35,182 nt of DNA, taken from a virus. The stretch lies in the IMG/VR virus record IMGVR_UViG_3300036715_004472, positions 1-35,182 of that record. One strand, 5' to 3'. The position numbers and the translations under genes were made by a program. The stretch's first letter is position 1, and every line of letters starts with the position of its first letter. Shown one piece after another: positions 30,210-35,182 of this stretch. Under the pieces are notes generated by a model that saw only the letters and a program-made list of their open reading frames with translations, was not told the origin of the DNA and made no database searches.

Positions 30210-30506
30210 ATGACACCCGACCAGTTGCTGAGCACGCTGCACCGTCAGCGCGCGGACCTTGCAGCCATGCGTGGAGCGCTTGCCGCTCTTGCGGAGTCGC
30301 TTCCAGCAGAGCTGAAGCGCGGGTGGCATGCAACTCTGCAAGCTCGTATCGAAAGAGCCCAAGAGCAGGCATCCAGTCCTCGGCTGAACCCGGACGAACG
30401 TCAGGGCATGGAAGACCTTGTGGCAGCGCAAGAGCGCCTGCTGCGTGCGCTGGACCTGGAGCCAAAGCCGCCATCACTGGGCGTGCCTGGTGGGGGAATG
30501 CGTTAG
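30210..30506 (+). CDS. Small helical protein, paralogue of the 32681 gene
   Basis: A 98-residue protein with AGGAGG nine bases before ATG (30210). Nearly all helical: LLSTLHRQRADLAAMRGALA, AALAESLPAELKRGWHATLQ, ERQGMEDLVAAQERLLRAL. The pattern of leucines, LP, a Trp and a final helical hairpin aligns by eye with the protein at 32681-32989. The stop codon overlaps, convergently, the stop of the minus-strand gene at 30503. The competing minus frame (30208-30510) is considered a shadow. Function unknown. Confidence 0.62.
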   Translation: MTPDQLLSTLHRQRADLAAMRGALAALAESLPAELKRGWHATLQARIERAQEQASSPRLNPDERQGMEDLVAAQERLLRALDLEPKPPSLGVPGGGMR

Positions 30507-30757
30507 GCATTGGCCACCCCCTGCTGCGCGCCGGCCTGGGCCAGCTCTGGCGCCCCGTTCATCGGCAAGAAAACGAATTCAAGGGTGCTGCCCTCGGGCA
30601 TGCGGGCCAACACCTTGCGGCGTATGTCGGCCTGTTCATCAGCCGTCAATGGCAGCCTGGTGTGGATGGCCAAGCTTTCAGCGACGTGCACGCGGCCGAG
30701 CGGCATGCTGAGCAGCGGTGATCCGTCGGGCATCCTGATGACTTGCGTTTCAGCCAT
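30503..30757 (-). CDS. Small hypothetical protein coupled to the YdaS/Cro-like gene
   Basis: An 84-residue protein starting MAETQVIRMPDGSPLLSMPL (ATG 30755-30757); the ATG overlaps the stop of the regulator gene (ATGGCTGA) and the GGGGGTGG before it serves as binding site. It contains ESLAIHTRLPLTADEQADIR and VLARMPEGSTLEFVFLPMNG. The C-terminal 13 residues (LAQAGAQQGVANA) nearly repeat those of the upstream regulator (LAQSGTQQGVAHG), reflecting a DNA duplication. No known function; it should be expressed early together with the regulator. Confidence 0.65.
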   Translation of the reverse strand: MAETQVIRMPDGSPLLSMPLGRVHVAESLAIHTRLPLTADEQADIRRKVLARMPEGSTLEFVFLPMNGAPELAQAGAQQGVANA

Positions 30758-30793
30758 GCGCCACCCCCTGCTGCGTGCCGGACTGGGCCAGTT
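30514..30793 (-). repeat. Pair of 33-bp direct repeats at gene junctions
   Basis: 30514-30546 and 30761-30793 match at 30 of 33 positions (start CCACCCCCTGCTGCG, end CTGGGCCAG). Each encodes the last residues of a leftward gene plus the ribosome binding site for what follows. The copies are 247 bp apart and probably arose by duplication of a gene-end module. Confidence 0.75.
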
Positions 30794-31022
30794 GCTGTTG
30801 GTAAGAGGCCCGGAGGTAGGCGAAATCCTCCGCGCGGTCGGGCCGGAGCTGTTCACAGCGCACCTGACCGCTTGTTACCCGCTCGATGGCGATACAGTGC
30901 TCCACCGGCACCGTGCCACCGCGCGCGCGCCAGTTGGAAACGGCGGCCTGGACAACGCCCACCGCCTTTGCCAACTTCACCACGCCACCGGCGATATCAA
31001 TTGCTCGATCAAGCTCGTTCAT
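30750..31022 (-). CDS. YdaS/Cro-like transcription regulator
   Basis: A 90-residue protein from MNELDRAIDIAGGVVKLAKA (ATG 31020-31022). The N-terminal part is a YdaS/Cro-type helix-turn-helix (GGVVKLAKAVGVVQAAVSNW, then RARGGTVPVEHCIAIERVT), followed by the family's RPDRAEDFAYLR. It diverges from the repressor at 31097 over three operators, as lambda Cro does. The predicted promoter (-10 TAGAAT at 31035-31030) puts the transcript start about at the ATG, so translation may be leaderless or nearly so. It likely represses the lysogenic repressor and favours lytic growth. Confidence 0.82.
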   Translation of the reverse strand: MNELDRAIDIAGGVVKLAKAVGVVQAAVSNWRARGGTVPVEHCIAIERVTSGQVRCEQLRPDRAEDFAYLRASYQQQLAQSGTQQGVAHG

Positions 31023-31029
31023 TCGGCGC

Positions 31030-31057
31030 ATTCTAAACACGTTTGTGATTTTGTCAA
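31030..31057 (-). promoter_or_regulatory. Leftward early promoter of the YdaS/Cro-like gene (PR-like)
   Basis: Minus strand -35 TTGACA (31057-31052) and -10 TAGAAT (31035-31030), 16-bp spacer. An operator (31035-31050) fills the spacer, so bound repressor would occlude polymerase. Both hexamers are close to consensus, so this should be a strong promoter in the absence of repressor. Confidence 0.78.
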
Positions 31058-31102
31058 AACACCATCGTGATCGCTTGTTTTCTGACAATCACAAATGTGA
31101 AG
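31035..31102. promoter_or_regulatory. Three-operator switch region between repressor and Cro-like gene
   Basis: Three 16-bp sites share the core TCACNNNNGTG: 31035-31050 (AATCACAAACGTGTTT on the minus strand), 31057-31072 (GATCACGATGGTGTTT, minus) and 31087-31102 (AATCACAAATGTGAAG, plus). Centres are 22 and 30 bp apart. The third spans the GTG start of the repressor. The organisation matches OR1-3 of lambda-like switches. A weak plus-strand -10 (GACAAT 31084-31089) would give a leaderless repressor mRNA. Confidence 0.8.
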
Positions 31103-31510
31103 ACTCTCGCCGACAGGCTTAAATTCGCGCGCGAACTGCGCGGCATGTCTCAAAAGGAGCTTGCCGTCGCGTCGAAGTGCGCCCAAAGCGCCATCGGCAA
31201 TGTGGAAAGTGGCGAACGCCACACGCTGCGCAACCTGGTGATCGTTGCCAGGGCGCTGCGCATCTCAGCAGATTGGCTTTATGACGGCAAAGGCCCCAAG
31301 CCGACAAAAGACGACTGGCTTACCGGCCCGGCCCCCAGCCCGCTGATGGTCGCAGAGCGCGCAAAGGCGGACCCCTGGACCAACGAGGCCATGCTCATAT
31401 TGGGCAAGCTCAACGACCACCAGCGGGCCGCCGCTATAGCAAGGCTGCGAGAATTCGTCAGCCAGCTCGGCCCGCCCCGTGACGGCCAAACTCTACCAGT
31501 GGCCGCATAA
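31097..31510 (+). CDS. Lysogeny repressor, XRE/CI-like, without protease domain
   Basis: A 137-residue protein. I choose the GTG at 31097 (MKTLADRLKFARELRGMSQ) because it aligns with the start of CI-like repressors and falls just after a possible -10. An earlier Met at 31067 would read through operators. Residues 4-60 are an XRE helix-turn-helix (QKELAVASKCAQSAIGNVES, then GERHTLRNLVIVARALRIS, DWLYDGKG). The C-terminal part (about 75-137) is a helical segment (PWTNEAMLILGKLNDHQRAA) with no S24 Ser/Lys protease site, so induction should not depend on RecA-stimulated self-cleavage. No clear Shine-Dalgarno: leaderless translation is likely. Confidence 0.85.
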   Translation: MKTLADRLKFARELRGMSQKELAVASKCAQSAIGNVESGERHTLRNLVIVARALRISADWLYDGKGPKPTKDDWLTGPAPSPLMVAERAKADPWTNEAMLILGKLNDHQRAAAIARLREFVSQLGPPRDGQTLPVAA

Positions 31511-31641
31511 ATAGAGGGGACAGCGTGGCAACAACAAACATACCAGCCACGCGCAAGCACAATTCGATTTTGAAGGCGTTGGGAATTTTCGGCAGGCCGA
31601 GCTGGCTGAGCTATGGACTGTCCCTGCCCAAGGAGAAGCCA

Positions 31642-32286
31642 TTGAACACCATTCGGACCGCGTTAATTGCACTGTTGTGCCTTTACTCACACACCCTTCT
31701 CGCCGACCCTGCATCGAAACAAGCCGTCCCGAGCAGCCGGAAACCTGATGCCCAAGCGAAACGTGGCGCCGCATGGCCGCAGGAGCCTACGGCAGTAATC
31801 GGTGTCAAACTGGGCTTGCCCATTGAGGAAAGCAACCTTATCTCGTGCGATGTGTTGGAGAAGGACCCAACCGCTGCTGCGCGCCCATGCTTAGCCTATT
31901 TATCCCCCAATTCGCGCAAGGAAATACAGGAGCTGCGATACCACGGCATCAGCCAGGTCAGTCGAGCCACGGTGAACATGGACAACGGCATGGTGAAGGA
32001 CCTGACGCTGTCCCTTGCTTCAAAGGACTTTGACGCTATGGCCGCCATCCTTCGGGAGCGATATGGCCCACCGGCCAAAGTGACGAACAGCACCGTCACC
32101 ACCAAAACCGGCGCAAAATTTGATCAAGCGATCTTGTCCTGGAAAGGAAAGGTCAACAGCATCCAACTCGTCCAACGTGTGTACACGATCAACGATGCAG
32201 CCGTCATCTTTTACTCAAACAGGTCATTGGAGAAGAGCAAGGAAGCAGACGAACAGGCGGCGAAGGAGGCCGCAGCGAAATTCTAG
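31642..32286 (+). CDS. Secreted protein behind the repressor, candidate lysogenic-conversion gene
   Basis: A 214-residue protein. I choose the TTG at 31642 because AAGGAG stands six bases upstream and it begins an ideal signal peptide (MNTIRTALIALLCLYSHTLLA, cleavage before DP); a GTG at 31525 with GAGGGG is an alternative that adds 39 residues. The mature part is beta/alpha (VIGVKLGLPIEESNLISCDV, ATVNMDNGMVKDLTLSLAS, MAAILRERYGPPAKVTNSTV) and ends in a charged helix. It is periplasmic or surface-exposed by prediction, has no enzyme motif, and lies right after the repressor in the same direction. That suggests expression in the lysogen, e.g. for superinfection exclusion. Confidence 0.78.
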   Translation: MNTIRTALIALLCLYSHTLLADPASKQAVPSSRKPDAQAKRGAAWPQEPTAVIGVKLGLPIEESNLISCDVLEKDPTAAARPCLAYLSPNSRKEIQELRYHGISQVSRATVNMDNGMVKDLTLSLASKDFDAMAAILRERYGPPAKVTNSTVTTKTGAKFDQAILSWKGKVNSIQLVQRVYTINDAAVIFYSNRSLEKSKEADEQAAKEAAAKF

Positions 32287-32307
32287 AAAACAGCCTCGCG
32301 CCGTTTC

Positions 32308-32350
32308 AATCACAAATGTGTTGACAAGATAAATCACGTTCGTGTTTAAT
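32308..32350 (+). promoter_or_regulatory. Rightward early promoter with two repressor operators (PL-like)
   Basis: -35 TTGACA (32321-32326), 18-bp spacer, -10 TTTAAT (32345-32350). Operators AATCACAAATGTGTTG (32308-32323) and AATCACGTTCGTGTTT (32332-32347) overlap the -35 and spacer/-10. They share the core TCACNNNNGTG with the three sites at 31035-31102, so the same repressor should silence this promoter. It drives the rightward early genes from 32389 on. Confidence 0.82.
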
Positions 32351-32388
32351 TCACTCCAACCCGCCATGGTGGCGGGAAGGAGTGGAGA

Positions 32389-32937
32389 GTGTCAACACCC
32401 GTTTCCCCGGCAGCGCAACCCGCCGTTGCCCCCAGCCCGCACCCTAGCCGCAGCCAGCCGACCTGCGCGCGGTGCAAGCACGCCGTGCTCTCGCGCGCCG
32501 GCTTGCCTTCCGAGACCATCTATTGCGGCCACCCGGCCGCACCCATTGACCCGGTCAGCGGCAATCCCGCGCTGACAGCCTGCGAGGCGCGCGCACCGGG
32601 CCAGCGCAAGCCCTACCGCACCCTGGAAGACGGCCTGATTCCCGCCCTGTGCGGGCCGGAAGGCCGCTTGTTCGAGCCCATCAATCGGGCGAGCGCCCCT
32701 GCCGAATCTGCGCCACCGCCGCCGGCGCATGGTGAAGCATTTTCTCCATCCGTTGCTTTGCAGCAGACATGGATTGAAGAGATTCTGGAGCTGCACCGCC
32801 TGCAATCCACACCCGCTGATGGTTGGCTTCAAGCATTTGCCACGCATGCATCAGCGCATCGTGCGTCTCTTTGGGCAGCGCTGCGGCGATGGCTTGTATG
32901 GCCAGGTGCAGCACGAACTGCTCGGCCCGCAAGTTGA
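32389..32937 (+). CDS. Small zinc-ribbon-like early protein (3' half uncertain)
   Basis: Starts at GTG 32389 after GGAG (MSTPVSPAAQPAVAPSPHPS). Residues 26-88 hold CARC (C26, C29), CGH (C46, H48), C65 and C88, a likely metal-binding module, followed by GLIPALCGPEGRLFEPI. From about residue 98 the frame runs antisense to the gene at 32681-32989 and its composition becomes less convincing, although the frame stays open to 32937. It is the first gene behind the early promoter, so an anti-host or recombination role is possible. Function not recognised. Confidence 0.68.
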   Translation: MSTPVSPAAQPAVAPSPHPSRSQPTCARCKHAVLSRAGLPSETIYCGHPAAPIDPVSGNPALTACEARAPGQRKPYRTLEDGLIPALCGPEGRLFEPINRASAPAESAPPPPAHGEAFSPSVALQQTWIEEILELHRLQSTPADGWLQAFATHASAHRASLWAALRRWLVWPGAARTARPAS

Positions 32938-32989
32938 GCAGCAGCCGCTTGACCTCTGCGTCACTGACCTTCTCTCCCGACTTTCCCAT
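32681..32989 (-). CDS. Small helical protein antisense to the early gene
   Basis: Start MGKSGEKVSDAEVKRLLLNL (ATG 32987-32989, GAGG eight bases upstream; two GTGs slightly upstream are alternatives). Mostly helical (VLHLAIQAIAAALPKETHDA, LMHAWQMLEANHQRVW, LQSMSAAKQRMEKMLHHA), and it aligns by eye with the rightward protein at 30210-30506, making them paralogues. It overlaps the 3' half of the rightward gene by 257 bases, so at least one reading may be truncated in vivo. Function unknown. Confidence 0.6.
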   Translation of the reverse strand: MGKSGEKVSDAEVKRLLLNLRAEQFVLHLAIQAIAAALPKETHDALMHAWQMLEANHQRVWIAGGAAPESLQSMSAAKQRMEKMLHHAPAAVAQIRQGRSPD

Positions 32990-33023
32990 GAGCACCACCT
33001 CGTTTCAAAAGGAGTTATCGTAG

Positions 33024-33686
33024 ATGACCGAAGCATCTGCAACCATCGCTCCTGCGGCACCCGTGCCGCAGCCCATCACCCATCAATCGGCCACACAGGC
33101 CTTTGAGGACTGGGAGAACAAATACCGCGCCGAGCCGGCCACCTTCCTGACCGTGGAAGAGTGCGCCGCCATGGACGGTGGTGCCGGCATGAAGGCCGTG
33201 CGCTTATCGCAGCTGCGTGAAGCGCAGCAGTGCGCGCACCGCGTCCTGCACAGCAGCCGTGTCCCTGTAGCGCACCTGGCCAACCGAGTCATGCACGTGT
33301 TGTCCGCCATCGGTGCATGTCTTGTAGCGGGCCAAGGCCTCAGTGAAGCTGCGCCGCTGCCACCAGTGCAGCCGCCGCTGCAGACGGTCTATGTCGGCAG
33401 CACTCACCCTGTTGGCGTAGGGCGAAGCAGCCTCCAGCTCAGCCAGCCAAACGGCACGGATGGGTTCGGCTACTTCATTGAATTCCTTGCGCATGTCCCG
33501 CCAGAGTGCCATGCGGTGGCCTATATACATGCCCAGGAAAAACGCGAGGGCCGACCAACTTGCGGTGGCAAAGAACTGCTCAGCCAAGGTGAACTCCTCC
33601 TGAATGCGTTTCTGGTGCTGGGTTTGCCGCTGGTGGGCGGGCTCATTGTAGGCATGGCGCCGCTGGCGCGCGGGATAAAGCCATGA
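33024..33686 (+). CDS. Early-region protein with C-terminal membrane segment; middle part uncertain
   Basis: AAGGAG nine bases before ATG (33024). The first ~58 residues look real (ATQAFEDWENKYRAEPATFL, TVEECAAMDGGAGMKAV). Residues about 61-188 are opposite the convincing minus-strand gene 33204-33587. The C-terminus contains LLLNAFLVLGLPLVGGLIVG, a transmembrane helix, and the stop overlaps the next gene's ATG as ATGA. Either one real long gene tolerates an antisense gene, or two shorter genes became joined. Function unknown. Confidence 0.5.
   Translation: MTEASATIAPAAPVPQPITHQSATQAFEDWENKYRAEPATFLTVEECAAMDGGAGMKAVRLSQLREAQQCAHRVLHSSRVPVAHLANRVMHVLSAIGACLVAGQGLSEAAPLPPVQPPLQTVYVGSTHPVGVGRSSLQLSQPNGTDGFGYFIEFLAHVPPECHAVAYIHAQEKREGRPTCGGKELLSQGELLLNAFLVLGLPLVGGLIVGMAPLARGIKP
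33204..33587 (-). CDS. Small membrane protein antisense within the early operon
   Basis: A 127-residue frame beginning at TTG (33585-33587) with a very strong GGAGGAG six bases upstream. N-terminal helix WSALAFFLGMYIGHRMALW spans the membrane; the remainder is a soluble helical domain (DMRKEFNEVAEPIRAVWLAE, RVSAADIDRLQRRLHWWQRR) ending in DAVRALLRFTQLR. Residue composition and start signals favour this frame over the opposing one. It could be expressed from a promoter upstream at about 33600-33680 on the minus strand. Function unknown. Confidence 0.6.
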   Translation of the reverse strand: MAEQFFATASWSALAFFLGMYIGHRMALWRDMRKEFNEVAEPIRAVWLAELEAASPYANRVSAADIDRLQRRLHWWQRRSFTEALARYKTCTDGGQHVHDSVGQVRYRDTAAVQDAVRALLRFTQLR

Positions 33687-33802
33687 GCGCCATCCTCAAG
33701 CGCTGGCTCAGCGCCGCCTGCATCGCCCTGCTGATCAGCCTCACCTGGCACCTGGACGAGCCCGCCCAGCTGCAAACGTCTGCACCGGAGGCCCGCCCAT
33801 GA
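33683..33802 (+). CDS. 39-residue single-span membrane peptide
   Basis: ATG at 33683 overlapping the upstream stop as ATGA and its own stop overlapping the next ATG, so translation is coupled at both ends. The peptide MSAILKRWLSAACIALLISL continues TWHLDEPAQLQTSAPEARP: one transmembrane helix followed by an acidic/Pro tail. No separate Shine-Dalgarno. Such short membrane peptides are usual in early regions, function unknown. Confidence 0.6.
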   Translation: MSAILKRWLSAACIALLISLTWHLDEPAQLQTSAPEARP

Positions 33803-33990
33803 ACGCCCCCGGCGACTTCCACCGCCAGTGCGCCACTGGCGAAGATTTCTGGCTGCCGGACGACGACCAACAACACCCGCTCACCCTCACCTGGTGGGAG
33901 AAGCTGCTGCTGCTGGCCGCGCTGTTCCTCAGCGTGTCGCTGGTGGCTGGCGCGGCCGGCTACGTGTGCGCAAGGCTGAGCCAGGCATGA
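33799..33990 (+). CDS. 63-residue membrane protein
   Basis: ATG at 33799, coupled to the preceding gene. N-terminal soluble part (HRQCATGEDFWLPDDDQQHP) followed by a transmembrane helix (WWEKLLLLAALFLSVSLVAG) near residues 32-55. Ends by overlapping the next ATG. Function unknown; likely works with its neighbour at the membrane. Confidence 0.65.
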   Translation: MNAPGDFHRQCATGEDFWLPDDDQQHPLTLTWWEKLLLLAALFLSVSLVAGAAGYVCARLSQA

Positions 33991-34373
33991 GCGCCCAGCT
34001 GGCCCAGGCTCCGCACGTGGAGCACTTCTACACCGGTCGCCTGGTCACCCCAGCCACGCTGTGCTGGTTGCCGCATGACCACGGCAGCAGCGTGCCCGGC
34101 GTCAAGTTCACCATGCAGGTGGGCCGGTATGGCCACGTGGACGTGGAGGTGCCCTTTGCCGAGGGCGCCGACGCCGCCGCCCGCGCCTTCGCACAGGGTT
34201 TGCACGTGGGCGACCCGTTCACCGCCCGCGTGTACATCCGCCACGTGCACCTATGCCTGCACAAGGTGCCGGCGCGCAACTACACCGGCGACCCCGCCGC
34301 GCCCGCCCCGGGCGACCTGACGCCGGCGTCTGCCCAGGCGCCGGCCGAGGCCGATCTTTTCTCGCAAGTCTGA
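33987..34373 (+). CDS. Hypothetical early protein (128 aa)
   Basis: ATG at 33987 in a four-base overlap. The core is beta-rich (GVKFTMQVGRYGHVDVEVPF, then GDPFTARVYIRHVHLCLHKV) with a Pro/Ala-rich tail (GDPAAPAPGDLTPASAQAPA), a layout that recalls small OB-fold single-strand-binding or related proteins: a barrel then a disordered acidic end (EADLFSQV). That resemblance is by shape only; it lies directly before a nucleotide kinase gene, which would suit a replication role. Confidence 0.65.
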   Translation: MSAQLAQAPHVEHFYTGRLVTPATLCWLPHDHGSSVPGVKFTMQVGRYGHVDVEVPFAEGADAAARAFAQGLHVGDPFTARVYIRHVHLCLHKVPARNYTGDPAAPAPGDLTPASAQAPAEADLFSQV

Positions 34374-34390
34374 ACACAGGAGCACTACCC

Positions 34391-35182
34391 ATGAACATCA
34401 CCGCCCACCGCTACCCCTTTGTCATCGGCCTCACCGGCCCCAAAGGCAGCGGCAAAGACACTGTGGCCGATATCCTGGTGGCCGACCACGGCTACCGCAA
34501 GGTGGCCTTTGCCGACGCGCTGCGCGCCGAAGTCTCCAAGGCCTGGGGCCTGCCCGAGACCATGCTGACCGAGCCGGCCACCAAAGAGCACCCCATCAGC
34601 GCCCTGGCGTTTGAGCTGTGCCTGGACAGCGCCTTCATCGACCTCGTGTGGCGCGTGATGAACCACACCCGCGAGCAGATGGCCGCGCCGCGCTCGCCAC
34701 GCGAGATCATGCAGCTGTGGGGCACTGAGTTTCGCCGCGCGCAAGACGGCAACTACTGGGTCAAGCGCGTTGGCGAGTTGATCATCAACACCGACTTCGA
34801 CTACGAGGATGCCACCATCAACGACGGCAGCTCACAACCCGTCCTCGCCCGCCGTGTCGTCGGCATTCCGCGTTGGGTCATCACCGACTGCCGATTTTTC
34901 AACGAAGTGAAGCTCGTGGACAAGGCGAAAGGTCTGCTGTGGAAAGTCAGCCGCCCCGGCCACGCCGTCCCACCCGGTTCGCACGTGAGCGAAACCACCG
35001 GCATCGAGTTTCAGCCTGACGAGACGCTGGACAACAGCGGCAGCCTGCCCGCCCTGCGCGACCAGGTCAACGCCGCGCTGAACCGGCACTTCCACCGCCA
35101 GCAGCAGCAAGGCCTGGACATGGACCGCGTGCACCCGCTGCGCGACGGCGTGGTGCAGGGCGAAGTGCGCGTGGTGGGCTGA
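34391..35182 (+). CDS. Deoxynucleoside monophosphate kinase
   Basis: A 263-residue kinase (ATG 34391, CAGGAG eight bases upstream) ending at the window edge. P-loop GLTGPKGSGKDTVADIL at 13-29 with K20 and T24. Downstream elements characteristic of phage dNMP kinases: YRKVAFADALRAEVSKAWGL, SPREIMQLWGTEFRRAQDGN, WVITDCRFFNEVKLVDKAKG and the GSHVSETTGIEF loop. It should phosphorylate dGMP/dTMP and possibly modified dCMP to diphosphates, raising DNA precursor supply for phage replication. The gene is complete. Expressed from the early rightward promoter. Confidence 0.86.
   Translation: MNITAHRYPFVIGLTGPKGSGKDTVADILVADHGYRKVAFADALRAEVSKAWGLPETMLTEPATKEHPISALAFELCLDSAFIDLVWRVMNHTREQMAAPRSPREIMQLWGTEFRRAQDGNYWVKRVGELIINTDFDYEDATINDGSSQPVLARRVVGIPRWVITDCRFFNEVKLVDKAKGLLWKVSRPGHAVPPGSHVSETTGIEFQPDETLDNSGSLPALRDQVNAALNRHFHRQQQQGLDMDRVHPLRDGVVQGEVRVVG

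Noticed and set aside
30208-30510. Minus-strand 100-codon frame opposite 30210-30506
   Set aside because: Although its ATG overlaps the preceding stop, the opposing rightward frame has AGGAGG, a coherent helical sequence and a paralogue at 32681.
29127-31022. Toxin-antitoxin pair made of the small HTH proteins and their neighbours
   Set aside because: The HTH proteins fit a replication operon and a Cro-like switch; no adjacent protein resembles a known toxin family.
1-35182. CRISPR array, integrase, transposase or ribosomal RNA
   Set aside because: No regularly spaced repeats with spacers, no Tyr or Ser recombinase signature, no insertion-sequence transposase and no rRNA sequence was seen.

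Overview
The window is a contiguous stretch of a temperate, tailed double-stranded DNA phage (a prophage or a near-complete phage genome). The DNA is visibly GC-rich, with many long spurious antisense reading frames. The gene content fits a siphovirus of Burkholderiales such as Comamonadaceae: HK97-type head genes, a lambda-like tail-chaperone frameshift, a permuted NlpC/P60 protein, an M15 endolysin and a YdaS/Cro-type regulator. The host assignment is an inference. Both ends fall exactly on stop codons. No integrase, attachment site or bacterial flanking gene is visible.

Left to right, almost everything from 1 to about 29,470 is on the minus strand, so transcription order runs from high to low coordinates. 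In that order: two small DNA-binding proteins (29,471-28,819); an 881-residue primase-helicase (28,815-26,170); a gene-free 374-bp stretch rich in inverted repeats; a likely late-gene regulator; a degenerate tRNA-like sequence; an HNH nuclease; small and large terminase; portal; ClpP-type prohead protease; major capsid protein. Then comes an unusual 4.6-kb block of nine small or unfamiliar genes (18,509-13,936), including a beta-helix protein and a repeat-built proline-rich protein. It separates the capsid gene from the head-tail joining genes. After that follow connector, adaptor, gp10-like, DUF3168-type terminator, tail tube, the two tail chaperones joined by a slippery GGGAAAC, a 1720-residue tape measure protein, an unusually short tail-tip/fibre set with a collar-domain fibre, and a lysis cassette.

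The right part (29,682-35,182) is the early/control region. It holds a lambda-like immunity switch: a minus-strand YdaS/Cro-like gene and a plus-strand repressor lacking a protease domain diverge around three matching 16-bp operators. Two more operators sit on a strong TTGACA-N18-TTTAAT promoter 1.2 kb away that drives the rightward early genes, ending in a deoxynucleoside monophosphate kinase. An exported protein of unknown function lies directly behind the repressor. Several small minus-strand genes lie antisense inside or across plus-strand genes here.

The genes read as one program. The repressor holds the two early promoters off in the lysogen. On induction the early genes and primase-helicase act, and the late regulator then opens the long leftward transcript for packaging, head, tail and lysis. 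Rho-independent terminator-like hairpins stand just upstream of the capsid, tail-tube and tail-chaperone genes, which suggests antitermination or local dosage control in the late operon.
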